This document shows, one piece after another, positions 12,301 to 22,139 of a DNA stretch of 64,000 nt. The DNA lies in NCBI GenBank assembly GCA_030141605.1, contig JAQGDQ010000073.1:312001-376000 (forward strand). The letters are read 5' to 3'. Position 1 is the stretch's first letter, and each line of letters opens with the position of its first letter. The position numbers and the translations under genes are program-made. Source of the DNA: Tubiluchus corallicola. Taxonomy: Eukaryota; Priapulida; Priapulimorpha; Priapulimorphida; Tubiluchidae. The notes below the pieces were generated by a model that saw nothing but the letters and a program-made list of their open reading frames with translations, did no database searches and was not told the origin of the DNA.

Positions 12301-13838
12301 CACTAAAGCTTCATTTTAGCTTGGTTAATATGCCGATCAGCAGTCAGCAAAAGCATTAGTGTAATGAGTGGTCAATTGTTTTCGTATTAATCCTGAGTTA
12401 ACCCCTAAACTGGCCCACCCGAGTATACCAGAGTGTTGCTGTTTGCTAAAGAGGCTAGTTGTTACTGGAAGGAATAGGTTAAATCCCTAAATTGGCTCGC
12501 CCGAGTATACCAGAGTGCTACTGCTTGCTAAAGAGGCTAGTTGTTACTGGAAGAAATGGGTTAAATCCCTAAATTGGCTCACCCGAGTATACCAGAGTGT
12601 TGCTGTTTGCTAAAGAGGCTAGTTGTTACTGGAAGGAATGGGTTATTCTTTTATTGTTTTGGCTAGTCTGATCTTCTTTTCTCCTTAGCTTTGCCTTGCT
12701 GGAAGTAATAATAATAATAATGCTGACAAATAGAAATACATGGAATGACTTATATTTATATGTACGTATCATCTGACTTTACACCCTGTTTACGCACTTT
12801 TCAACACCTTATGGCTTAATCTGTGTACTAGTTTTTTGGTTGAATGAATTTTAGGGAAATTTGAGGTATCTTTTGCATTGTTATTTCAATGAAGCAAAAT
12901 TGTCCAATATTTTTTTGGTGAATAGCACAAAACGTAAAGCTGTACATCACAACCGGAAAAAACTCTCAACCCTTTTCATATTATTCCAGTGAACCAGTAT
13001 GTTGTCTCACAGAGAACGGATTAAGCGACCAAGGCCTACTGACTGGACCAGGGGAGAAAATAATCCATTTAGTCTGAGCCATGAGTTTGAGGGGCCTACC
13101 TGATAGTGAAATGCGTTTTTTATAATTCACTGTTTTTGTTTCATTTTGATTTTTGAACTACTTCGTTATAGCATGTGCACTTGCATACAGTGCATACAGT
13201 GCGTAGCTGTGTTGACGTGGACTACCAGAGTAAGTGTTAGCAGATTGGTTAGTGAATGGATAGGTGACCGCTACCATCCAAATTTATTTAACATTAGAAA
13301 TGACCCAGAAAAGCCCTTCAAATAAGCGATGAACTTCAGTTTTCAGTAAACCAAGCCGTATATAAATACATTGTTACGTCAATGCAGATAAGTATAATTA
13401 CTTTCTCCACATGTTTTCTGTTGTTCCTCTTCAGTAGAAGACAGAATTGTGTGTTGTAAGGTCGTCGCAGATGTCACTTTGTCTCTCACTTGATCTCCAC
13501 TGAAGAGATGACTACTTAGCAATGGTGGAGACATTTGATTCCTCTAAAGCAAATAAGCAATTTAAGTAAGCTATAACTAAAGAAATATATAATGTATTTG
13601 TAATCCAGTTTAATGATAAAATATCTATAAGTTTATTTTGAACTGATCAATACTGTAGCTAAATCGAAATGGATTTATGTCTCTTCCATGACTGACAATA
13701 CATTTTAAATCCCACATAAAACTGCGGGAAACAGCATCGTCTTTACCACTACTTTAAGTCTTTGGCATTATTTGACATTATCATCGTGGTCTTCCTCATT
13801 ATTATCGTCATTATCATCGGCATCATCATCATCATCAA

Positions 13839-13883
<45 letters not shown>

Positions 13884-15425
13884 TATCATCACTGTTAGTT
13901 TCATTTTACCTCACAACAATGTGGTAATTGTGTAGAGATTTCTGATTTCTTTGATCCAGTTTGTGTGACATCTTGCAAACTGTCAATTGTCTGTTGGTCT
14001 TGATGTCTGACAGTTTTTCTGCCACGGCGTTTGTCTAAAACCAGAAAAAAGCTGCTGTTTTGAAAACATTGGAAACTTCGTAGATACGGAATTTCTTTTA
14101 TTTTTACTACTACAAGACTTACTGAAAACAGTAAATGGTTAAAGCTTTAAAGTAGACACTGCAATGGAACTAGTTTTTCATTTTTGCAACTTTGTATTAC
14201 AAATTTTTTTAGGGGGATGGAATATTTAGATTTCCTAACTTCATTTACTTATTCATGCACCTACTTATTTGTTTTAGTTTTTTTATTTCCCCAGCCACTT
14301 CCCAGTTTATTCGTTTATTCACCCACTTTTTCACCCAGAGAACAATATAGGCCTTCGGGGCCATCCACATGATTACAAAGATATCAAGTTTAGGGTAGGT
14401 AGGTGGCAGGAGACGCGATAACGCCATTATAACGCAAGGTAGGTAAGTAATTTTGTCTTGATATCGTTATTTGACTTCGTTAGCAAAAGAACCTGCTAGA
14501 ATTCTCAATGTTTATCATGCATCTCATAAACCCATGAAGGCACACTTAAAGTGTTGTTGTCAACATCAAATGTAGCAGATTGCGCCATCGGCGGCGGTGT
14601 AATTAAACGAACAACCGATTCGTCCAGTACGTCTGGCGGCGATGCAGAACAAGGAATGGCTGGTTGTAAGCGGCCCTGAAGAGGAGGAATAATTACAAAT
14701 ATGCCGATACAATCATCGTAAGAACTCACCATTGGATTTTCTTTTCGGCTCAAGGAACTTGTAAACTCTGAATGACTTTGATCTAGACTCCTTCATTTCT
14801 TGAATATCTCGCAGCGCGCGTAGTGCGCACCTCAATCTAGCTTTATTTTGAACTGGATCTGAGTCTGATTTACCTGCAAACCGTAAACAAGCCTGCAATC
14901 TATATTTATAAGAAAGGGACTGTTTAACAATAGATTGTAGGGTATTTTGCTGGCCTGATATCACAGGCACGAGGTGCTTTCACAGATCTAGAGCATCCAC
15001 AATGTATCGTGGATAATCTAGGTTCATGATGCTATCTTACCCATAAGTAGCAAGCAACGCCTTTTGCTGGATCTAATATTTTGCAAAGTATCGAACGAAA
15101 TAGATTTCATAAGATCTGCAAAGAAAATCGATGATAAACAAAATGGTTATAGAAGTAAAGTGACTGCGACCCACATTACCCTGCAACTCTGCCCGCTCAG
15201 CATTGTTACTGTTTGTACACATTTACTGACGTCATACCTGTGTGCTCGGCCCATAATTTGAAGAGACTGTGGTTATCTGAATTGAATGCTCTGTTGCTGG
15301 CATGCATCCACGGGATTTGAAATGTCTGCTCATCTTTATTTACCCACTGCAATCCTGGTATTTTTTCGCTTTCTATAAACTGGATTAACCAAGGCCTTAA
15401 AAGAAGCTTCGAGTTGACCATTGTC
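9354..15425 (-). CDS. IRF: Interferon regulatory factor family transcription factor, complete coding model
   Basis: Minus-strand coding exons: 15421-15238 (ATG at 15421, four bases after a TTTACAG acceptor), 14873-14730, 14034-13910, 13543-13402, 10690-10628, 9577-9354 (TGA). All junction phases agree; total 882 nt, 293 residues. Residues 1-110 form an IRF winged-helix DNA-binding domain: RPWL (W11), GLQWVNK (W26), FQIPWMHA (W38, H40), LFKLWAEHTG (W57), then KARLRCALRALRDI (recognition helix) and FRVYKFLEP. Family members bind GAAA-containing promoter elements in innate immunity and development. Four of the five tryptophans are present; the fifth (before KANF in IRF1) is Asn here. In the recognition helix R76 and C77 are kept, but the Asn and Ser that read GAAA in IRF1 (N86, S87) are R80 and A81. 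A basic KRRGRK follows, then a Ser/Thr/Gln-rich linker and an acidic C-terminus (LADCDLMDLIGDV). No IRF-association domain is visible. Exon 10690-10628 (63 nt) keeps frame whether included or skipped. Confidence 0.88.
9735..9775 (-). mobile_element. Possible LINE 3' tail fragment
   Basis: AATAATAATAGTAAATTTATT on the plus strand closely resembles the 3' tail of the LINE at 11115-11145 (also AATAATAATAGTAAGTTTATT). It sits directly beside the telomere-like block. Too short to be sure. Confidence 0.3.
9795..9930. repeat. Degenerate interstitial telomere-like repeat (CCCTAA)n
   Basis: About 135 bp made of CCCTAA units and variants (CCCTAG, CCCAAT, CCTAAT, CCCCAA, CCTTGA). It begins CCCTAACCCTAG and ends ATAACCCTAA. 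The unit is the reverse complement of the animal telomere repeat TTAGGG. It lies in the last intron of the IRF gene. Degeneracy indicates an old block. Origins to consider are double-strand-break repair with telomerase or an ancient end fusion. Confidence 0.8.
11115..12310 (-). mobile_element. LINE reverse-transcriptase fragment inside an IRF intron
   Basis: Minus-strand frames broken by shifts read in order: 12301-12062 with CIDTAAHKKLLKML and an SYFPF/RRQ stretch; 12117-11899 with GIPQGTKTGPSLF, VTIINDLHTI and the catalytic-box remnant YIDDTT; 11866-11570 with KLLGVQIPKVLTWN, YFKASKRIYLLRLMKRA and IRPVVE; 11625-11362 with YACQAWHSSLF and VQKRSLKTIF. This is the palm to C-terminal order of a LINE reverse transcriptase. 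The element ends at an A/T-rich tail near 11115-11145. It is 5'-truncated and carries several frameshifts, so it is inactive. Motif style suggests a jockey/CR1-type clade. The orientation is the same as the host gene. Confidence 0.85.
12396..12648. repeat. 82-bp tandem repeat, three copies
   Basis: The anchor GAGTATACCAGAGTG occurs at 12421, 12503 and 12585, an exact 82-bp spacing. Each unit also carries GCTAAAGAGGCTAGTTGTTA and GGAAGAAATGGGTTAAATCC-like sequence. Copies differ at only a few positions. It lies in the same IRF intron as the LINE. Confidence 0.9.
13797..13891. repeat. (ATC)n trinucleotide microsatellite beside an IRF splice donor
   Basis: An almost uninterrupted ATC/TCA run. 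It starts about 18 bp inside the intron after the donor of IRF exon 14034-13910, so length changes could alter splicing of that exon. Confidence 0.9.
14505..14659 (-). CDS. Candidate alternative IRF exon (alternative terminal or cassette)
   Basis: Within IRF intron 2 the minus strand has a proline/serine-rich open stretch, IPCSASPPDVLDES...ITPPPMAQ...VPSWVYEMHDKH, ending in TGA at 14505. An acceptor ACCAG at 14660-14664 would join the preceding IRF exon in the correct phase; the stronger-looking acceptor CTTCAG (exon start 14675) would not. A weak donor (AA before GTGTGC) inside it would restore phase into exon 14034, so it could be a cassette rather than a terminal exon. It would either truncate the protein just after the DNA-binding domain or lengthen the linker. 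It could also be chance; no transcript evidence is available. Confidence 0.35.
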
Positions 15426-17966
15426 CTGTAAAGAACTCGATACATCATCGTTGTCATAATATTGGCAATTGTTCCTGTCTTCAAAGATGGCAACAGAATC
15501 GGTGCTGATCTGTTACAGTTAGCGTTCCCATTACTGTTATATATTTATAGTTTATTCAACATATTCTAAATCTAATTTAACAAAAACACGACATAGACAG
15601 TGACAATCCAGTGAGGAGCAGGACGCGTCATTACATGAAATATAATTTTAGTGCGATATTAATTACATCCATGAATATTTACAGAAGTTGAGAATTAATA
15701 AAAGATTACTATTTATGTAAAATTTATCAAGTTTATATTTGGCTTTATTTATAGTGAACTGTGCCACAAACGAATTGATATCTTGAATACAGTCAGTATA
15801 TTTAGTTTCGGGACACGATTAACATTTAAATAACGAAATCGACATAATTCTGTTTTCCCGCCTGGTCCTGCTCCACCTGCCAATCTCAATTCGTAGGTGG
15901 TGGTTTCCTACTCTAAATATTGAAAGGATTATCGTGCAATGTTCGGTAAGAATGGTGTTACTGCTGCTGTTGCTACTGATACTGTGTCAAATTAGTTATC
16001 ACGTTGTATTGTACATTGCAATGTTTACTCTCAGATTACCTTCTTGACTTATCCAACAACTGTTGCAATCACGTTTAATATATCATGTGGCGCAAAAATG
16101 TGCCGAAGATTTCGTTACCATATTATGAAGAAAATAGCGAAACCCGTTGAAAATTACCATAATGATGTTATTGACCTTTTGTATAAACGCCAAAAATTTG
16201 GTCATTCCATTCGATTTTTCCGTGATGCGGCGGAGGTTTTAAATTAACGAATCAGAAAGCAAATGCCGGAAAGAATTTTGTATGTCACTATAGTTAAAAT
16301 TTAAAGCACGTCCTCTATGTGTCCACTATTTTACTGCAAACTAGTCGAAAGCGTTTCTTTGAGTAACTCGCACAGTTTCTTTCTTCTTCAAAGGTTATTT
16401 GGTTCTTGTACTCTGTCCTAAGTCCCATTTTTCTTGCTAACAAATCTTTATCGGTTTTATTATTTGTGATGAAGAACGTGATGCAAATTGGTCGATTTCT
16501 TTATTGTTTTGCTTATTAATACGCCAACGCGTCTTTTCTCAATTATTGGTGCTAATAGCTGACATTGTTCCGGCATTTAAATTTTAATATGCAAAAGCTT
16601 TTTCGGCCATAGCTTAAAAACCTACTAAACCTATAAACTTGTAGTTTGTAACTAGCTACACCCAAAAGTTAATATATTGTAATATCATGCTTTGAAATTT
16701 CAACTTTGTTGAACAATTCCTTCTAATATTACTGCAGTCTAAACTTTGGCACATTTTTCTGCACCACCGTATACAATTGTGTAAATAAATCCAGCGCAGT
16801 GCAGACTCCAATGCAACATATTACAAAAGAACACAAGGCAAAACAACACAGCAAAAAAAGCGCTATCCAGCAGAAAAGGGTAAAACAGAAATTAATACAA
16901 AACAACACAGTGTAATATTAATAATGTCACATGGGGCTAACAGTACATATTAGCCCATTGCTGTAAAGCAGGCTAAAGATATTTCAGTGTTTGCCTGTTG
17001 TATCAGTTGCACAGATTCTTTCGATTCTACATACATTTTAGATGTTTCTTCACATCTGCCTCAGTCCTTAGCAGTAGGCGTTGTATGCGTACTTCCAAAA
17101 TGGTAGTGCTTATCACCTCAGTTTACATTATAAGTATTAGCTTCCACAATTGACTAAGCAGCGACATTCAAGCTTAGAAATTTCTTGGACATTAAACTTG
17201 GGTACTTAAATTAAGGCCAGGTAAGGTCAAACGTGATAATTTCTTAACAAACATCATAACACGTTTAAGCCTACAGTGTAATATGTTTATATAGAACGGG
17301 CTTTATAGGGAAACACAGACATATCAACTTAAATTTTCATATTTAAGTTCATAATAATTCTATTCTATTGGAATTTTTAAGTTTGTTTTAATTTTCTATT
17401 ATCTTCTAAGTTTCTATTGTAATTATTATAGTATAGCTGAGAGTTTAAATTTTTTTCGTATATTGTTACGTACTTCGATATATATTATACAATATATTGT
17501 ATACTACGTACACAATATATATTAATATGACATGAAATATATTATTAAAAAAATTAAGCTGTTACTGTACAAAATAACGATGCAGGCGTTAATAAAAACG
17601 TCCTACATCAATTCCGGAGCAATTATAAACAGATCATATATATTTAAAACTTTTTTGTAAGACTTAGTCAGTTTTTCTAGCAGCGTTTGGCTGTGAAAAT
17701 GGATGTAAACAAATTATTCGGTAAATAACAAAATTGGAGATGCATTTGTTGTCGGAAGTAGCATTAAGTGCAGACTCCGACATCTGGCGATTAACTGTGG
17801 TTAGACGCAAATTTCCCCTTCACGGTACTGATTTGCTATAGGGAACATAGCCTAGCTCTAACCTTTACAATAACAGTTTTGTGTAATGGTTTCAAAAGTC
17901 ATAATCACCCATGTAATCACACTATATCATATACAATTTGTACCTGTTAACAAACTTCGTATTTTG

Positions 17967-18048
17967 AAAAGTGGCGTTTACTTAGGCTGTTCCGTTAGTG
18001 GGAAAGAGCATCCGCATACGTATCCGGATGCTACATAAACGCCACTTT
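17967..18048. repeat. 82-bp hairpin (short inverted repeat, MITE-like)
   Basis: Arms AAAGTGGCGTTTA at the left and its complement TAAACGCCACTTT at the right enclose a second inner palindrome, GCATCCG...CGGATGC. The nested dyad symmetry could be a tiny foldback element. No clear target duplication was seen. Confidence 0.6.
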
Positions 18049-18795
18049 AGTCGTTCTTCTAGCCTGGTAAAGCAGAACGTCTGGCCATGTTACTTTTATT
18101 TGATTTACATTACGTTTTTGAGTCAGAATAATTGTTAAATTTCATTGATACGTTCAGGTCTTCACTGAGTGCAGTAAAGAAACTCGTCAGTTTTACTATT
18201 TTTAAAATGTTAGCCTCCAATCAGTCAAAACGTAAATGCAGCATGTATAATTCGGTTAAAAGAAGCAATTTTTTCAAAGGAAACAGATATGTGACATTTA
18301 CGGGCCATTTATATTTGGATTTCAAATAAAAAAATCTAAAATATTTATGTAAATTAAATTCACGTTTATAGATAAATTAGGTGTATGCATATGATGTAAT
18401 AAATAAATTATAAAGCAGATAACTTGTTGCAAATGTTTTTAAAAAATCTTCATGAAATAAAATAAAGAATTGATAATTTTCGTGAAATACAATTATTTTG
18501 CAATAGCTATAATTGTTGCTGCTTACGGTAGAAAGTGTTTCCTAATTCAGTGATTTTACGATTTTTCAGTTAACCTACTACACACACAGAGTAATCTCAA
18601 TTTCAAGCAAAAGCTCCAAGTTTGCAATTTTTAATATCCTTATCGTTTTTTTCGATAGAGACAAGCCGACCGTAACTGACCAACACTAGACTTTTGATTT
18701 ACTTGATTATTTTTAGTTACATTTAGTTTTGCCTAGACTCTAAATAATATTGTAAGTTTCATTTTAACAGACTACAATACACAGCCAAGCATATA

Positions 18796-18833
<38 letters not shown>

Positions 18834-18868
18834 TATATATACCTAGACTAAATATATATATATATATA
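18796..18868. repeat. (AT)n microsatellite
   Basis: Two runs of alternating AT separated by a short interruption (CCTAGACTAA). Confidence 0.9.
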
Positions 18869-18970
18869 TTCCAAAAAGCTTTATACCTTTAAGTATATAA
18901 TAAAATTAATTTAACTGGATTTACATTATGCCTTAAATTTTATTTGTAGAATTGTATTGCATGTATTATA
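18869..18970. repeat. Partial copy of the LINE 3' end at 19731
   Basis: About 100 bp beginning TTCCAAAAAGCTTTATACCT are almost identical to 19731-19832 (one clear difference in the first 60 bp), in direct orientation and 862 bp upstream. It is bordered by AT microsatellites on both sides. Confidence 0.85.
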
Positions 18971-19494
18971 TATATATAATGCAGTTTTTTACGTTTCAAT
19001 AACTAGTATTAAATAGAAAAAACTTTACACTTTATCAACATAAGCATAATTAAGTCATAATACAGAATTAATTACAGTCAAACTTACGAATTCGAACATT
19101 TTGTTAGAGTTGCTTGTATTTCCTTTAGGTTCGTTCTCTTTAGTTTAGTTTAGAAATTATTCAAATTTTACATACAAATAAATGTAAATTTGAACACTAG
19201 ATGTAATTAAAATTTGCAAGTTTTTTATTTTTTTGGATTTTTTTTACTTAGGCATAATTGAGACGTGAATTGAGCTTGGACAGAAAAATTGCTAATAAAA
19301 AGTTGTATCATAAAACAAAAAACATTAAACGTGCAAATCTGCCATTAAAATCGAGATTACTCATCAATTATTAATGATCGATATGCTGTAACATTTCAGC
19401 CCACTGCTGAAATTTAGTGTATTTTGTAAAGACAAATTTTTTTTCTGCTTCAAACATTAATTTGTTACGATAATTTAAAATATTACTGCTTGCT

Positions 19495-19970
19495 TATAAA
19501 TGTGTGCATCGGCTGGCTCCCCGTTATCTTCATGAGTTAATTTTGTGATATATTCTAGAACGTAGTTTGTGCTCAACAAAAAAATTGTTGCGTCCAACCT
19601 AGACTAAAGCTAGTCGCTTATGGAGGACGGTCATTCTCATCCGCCTCACCTCTATTGTGGAATAAAACACCAATTCACATACGTCAGTCAAAGTCACTAT
19701 CTATTTTTAAAAGAAGCCTCAAATTTTTTATTCCAAAAAGCTTTATACCTTTAACTATATAATAAAATTAATTTAACTGGATTTACATTATGCCTTAAAT
19801 TTTATTTGTAGAATTGTATTGCATGTATTATTTGACTGTATTGCTACCTTTGTTGTAATGTATAATTTTAAGTCCATCTATGATGTATTTTTTACTTACT
19901 CTTTTACCCATTACTAACTGTGAAGCCCTAGAGCATTTTGATGGACTGAGGTTAATAAATTATTATTGAT
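19495..19970 (+). mobile_element. LINE 3'-terminal fragment
   Basis: Plus-strand reading in shifting frames gives CVHRLAPRYLHELI, then LVAYGGRSFSSASPLLWNKT and HIRQSKSLSIFKRSLK: the hallmark C-terminus of jockey/CR1-type reverse-transcriptase polyproteins (cysteine/histidine region, GGR-F, LWN, SLS-FK). An AT-rich 3' UTR follows and ends near a TTAATAAATTATTATTGATT tail. Only the last few hundred bases of the element are present, the usual result of 5' truncation during target-primed reverse transcription. Confidence 0.8.
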
Positions 19971-20865
19971 TATCCTCAAACTGTGGCGACTTTACCAACG
20001 TCACGTACGTAAGAAAAGACTGTTTAAGAAAATATCACTGCGCATAGTACTCACATGCACAGTCGAAACAATTTATGTAAGAAAATCATAAAAGCTTACT
20101 TTAAAAAATTTCGATTCCCGTAGTGGTCAAAAATTGCTATTTTGATTTCTATATCGCACAACAAGAAAACAGCAAAAAGTTTTCCTCATAGGTCTTACTT
20201 GTTTTTTAACTCTATATCAACTTATTGAAAGGTGGATCAAAGGTGTCCTGCCTACGCGCTAACACGTGGTATAACTGATATGCACAAACTACAAAATTTA
20301 CTCCCGCACAAAGGATTACCGTTCCATATTTATGCAAAAAATCTATTTTTAACTTTGTTTTTGTGAAAAAGCATCGTTTTAATTACTAACGTATAACAAC
20401 CTTAAGTAAGTTCATGTGTAGTGGAAAAAATTAAATTTTTGATTCATTTGACCCTCTAAAGTGAATAAGTAACCGCCAGAGATTACAAACAAACAATTTG
20501 CTCAAAAATTGGACTAAATTGAAAGTATTTTTTATAGTTTCGCGCGGTGCAGACTGGAGTCAACGACAAAATCTTCTATTGATTGGATGTGCCATAACCC
20601 GATCAGGTCAAAATGAAAGGCAGTCCTCTAAAATGAGTAAAGGTAAAGGCAGAGGTGTCTTAGCTAGAGATTACATACCTGCTTATGCTGGTGAGAACAG
20701 AAGGGGACATCTTGTACATATTGTTGAGGAAATGTATTCTGGATACGACCGGAAATGTGAAGGCATTGTTCGTGTTTTTTTCCTTACTCTTATTGCGGTT
20801 ATTTTGAGTACTGTCAGCGAAGCATATAATATTACTGTAATATTAATCATTAGACGTAAATAATA
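19971..20865. other. No confident feature; one unidentified open frame
   Basis: A 121-residue plus-strand frame (20498-20863) contains MSKGKGRGVLARDYIPAYAGENRRGH and a hydrophobic end. I do not recognise it; it has no splice support and ends at the minisatellite. It is probably spurious or a transposon remnant. Confidence 0.3.
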
Positions 20866-21240
20866 GCAGCGAAAGCAACAGCCGCACAGCAGTAGCACCA
20901 AAGACAGCAACAGCCGCACAGCAGTAATACCAAAGACAGCAACAGCCACACAGCAGTAGCACCTAAGACAACAACATCCGCACAGCAATGGCATCAAGGA
21001 CAGCAACAGCTGCACAGCAATGACATCAAAGACAATAACAGCTGCACAGCAGCAGCATCAAAGACAACAACAGCTGCACAGCAGTAGCATCAAAGGCAAC
21101 AACAGCTGCACAGCAGTAGCATCAAAGACAGCAACAGCTGCACAGCAGCAGCATCAAAGACAGCAACAGTCGCATAGCAGTAGCATCAGAAGTAACAGCA
21201 ACAGCAGTAGCTTCAAAGACAACAACAACAGCACGGCAGC
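20866..21240. repeat. 32-bp minisatellite, about eleven imperfect copies
   Basis: Unit approximately CAGCAGTAGCATCAAAGACAG followed by CAACAGCTGCA. The anchor TGCACAGC recurs at 21011, 21043, 21075 and 21107, a period of exactly 32. Because 32 is not a multiple of three, each strand shows open frames with cycling Gln/Ser/Thr or Leu/Cys content; these are artefacts of the repeat. Confidence 0.9.
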
Positions 21241-21900
21241 ACGTTATTTGTATCTGAATGAAGAGTAATATCTATACAGCAGTTACTGTACTTCAGAAGC
21301 AAAAGCCTCAGAGGGGGTAGACTCGTTTCAGAGAATAACTTTTTACCAGAAAAGTTTTTTACCAGAACTCTTTTGTCCGATAAAAAATTTTATTGAAAAC
21401 TTTTTTGCCATAAAAATTTACTTCCCATAAAAAACGTTCACAGAAAAGATAATTCCCAGAACCATCATTTCACAGGAAATAAAATTCACAGAAAATGTAA
21501 CAATTCCATTTAGATAGTGCGCAATAAAAATTATTTTATTTTAACAAAAGTTAAATAATGCGAAGCCCGGCTATTGATTTGTATGGGACCGTATAGAATT
21601 ATCACTCTTGGGCAGTTACTTTTACTGTGATCGGTGTCTTGGTGTCTAGAGAAGATGTACATACATCCAAATGTAACTGTGTCGTCTCTGCTAGTTCCTC
21701 TCAGAGGATTATCTTGATAATGAACTACGATCTGGTCCTACCATAGAAGAACCTGTAGAAAATTTTCCGAAAACTATAATTTACTTGGCAAATGTTCATC
21801 CCAACATAACCCGTGTTGTTTTCGCATGGTATTTGCATTTTTTATACTTTTCATTATATATTCATTAGTCAATGCATTGTAGTAACTAAAGGACAGTAGA
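21241..21900. other. Unannotated stretch with a short-period repetitive look
   Basis: Between about 21330 and 21500 the motif ACCAGAAAAG/CACAGAAAA/CCATAAAAA recurs every 20-25 bp with heavy decay, as in an old tandem repeat. No gene seen. Confidence 0.4.
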
Positions 21901-21909
21901 AAGAAAGAG

Positions 21910-22008
<99 letters not shown>

Positions 22009-22070
22009 AAGAGAGGGAGAGACAGTGAGCGAGAGAGAGGGAGACAGAGGGAAATAGAGAGGGAGAGACA
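21901..22070. repeat. (GA)n microsatellite and purine tract
   Basis: A nearly pure AGAG run from about 21913 to 22000, grading into GGGA/GACAGA variants to about 22070. The purine/pyrimidine strand asymmetry could form triplex or H-DNA. Ser/Leu-rich open frames on the minus strand are artefacts. Confidence 0.95.
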
Positions 22071-22139
22071 GACAGGGAAGGATGAGAGGGTGAAGGAAGG
22101 TATAAGGGATGGAGATAAAGGGGAGAAGCAAACGGTGAA

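Larger units (their letters stand above)
15426..19494. other. IRF upstream region and AT-rich intergenic DNA
   Basis: The IRF start codon follows a splice acceptor by four bases, so a non-coding first exon and promoter should lie here on the minus strand, but I could not place them. A hairpin at 17967-18048 and an AT repeat at 18796-18868 are listed separately. Open frames at 16044-16247 and 18132-18329 have no recognisable motif. Confidence 0.4.

Noticed and set aside
14660-14675. IRF alternative exon starting after CTTCAG (GGCCGC)
   Set aside because: Phase 0 does not fit the phase-1 donor of the DNA-binding exon; only the downstream ACCAG acceptor fits.
20683-21268. Leu/Cys-rich and Gln/Ser-rich open frames
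   Set aside because: Produced by the 32-bp minisatellite; the period is not a multiple of three and no start or splice context supports them.
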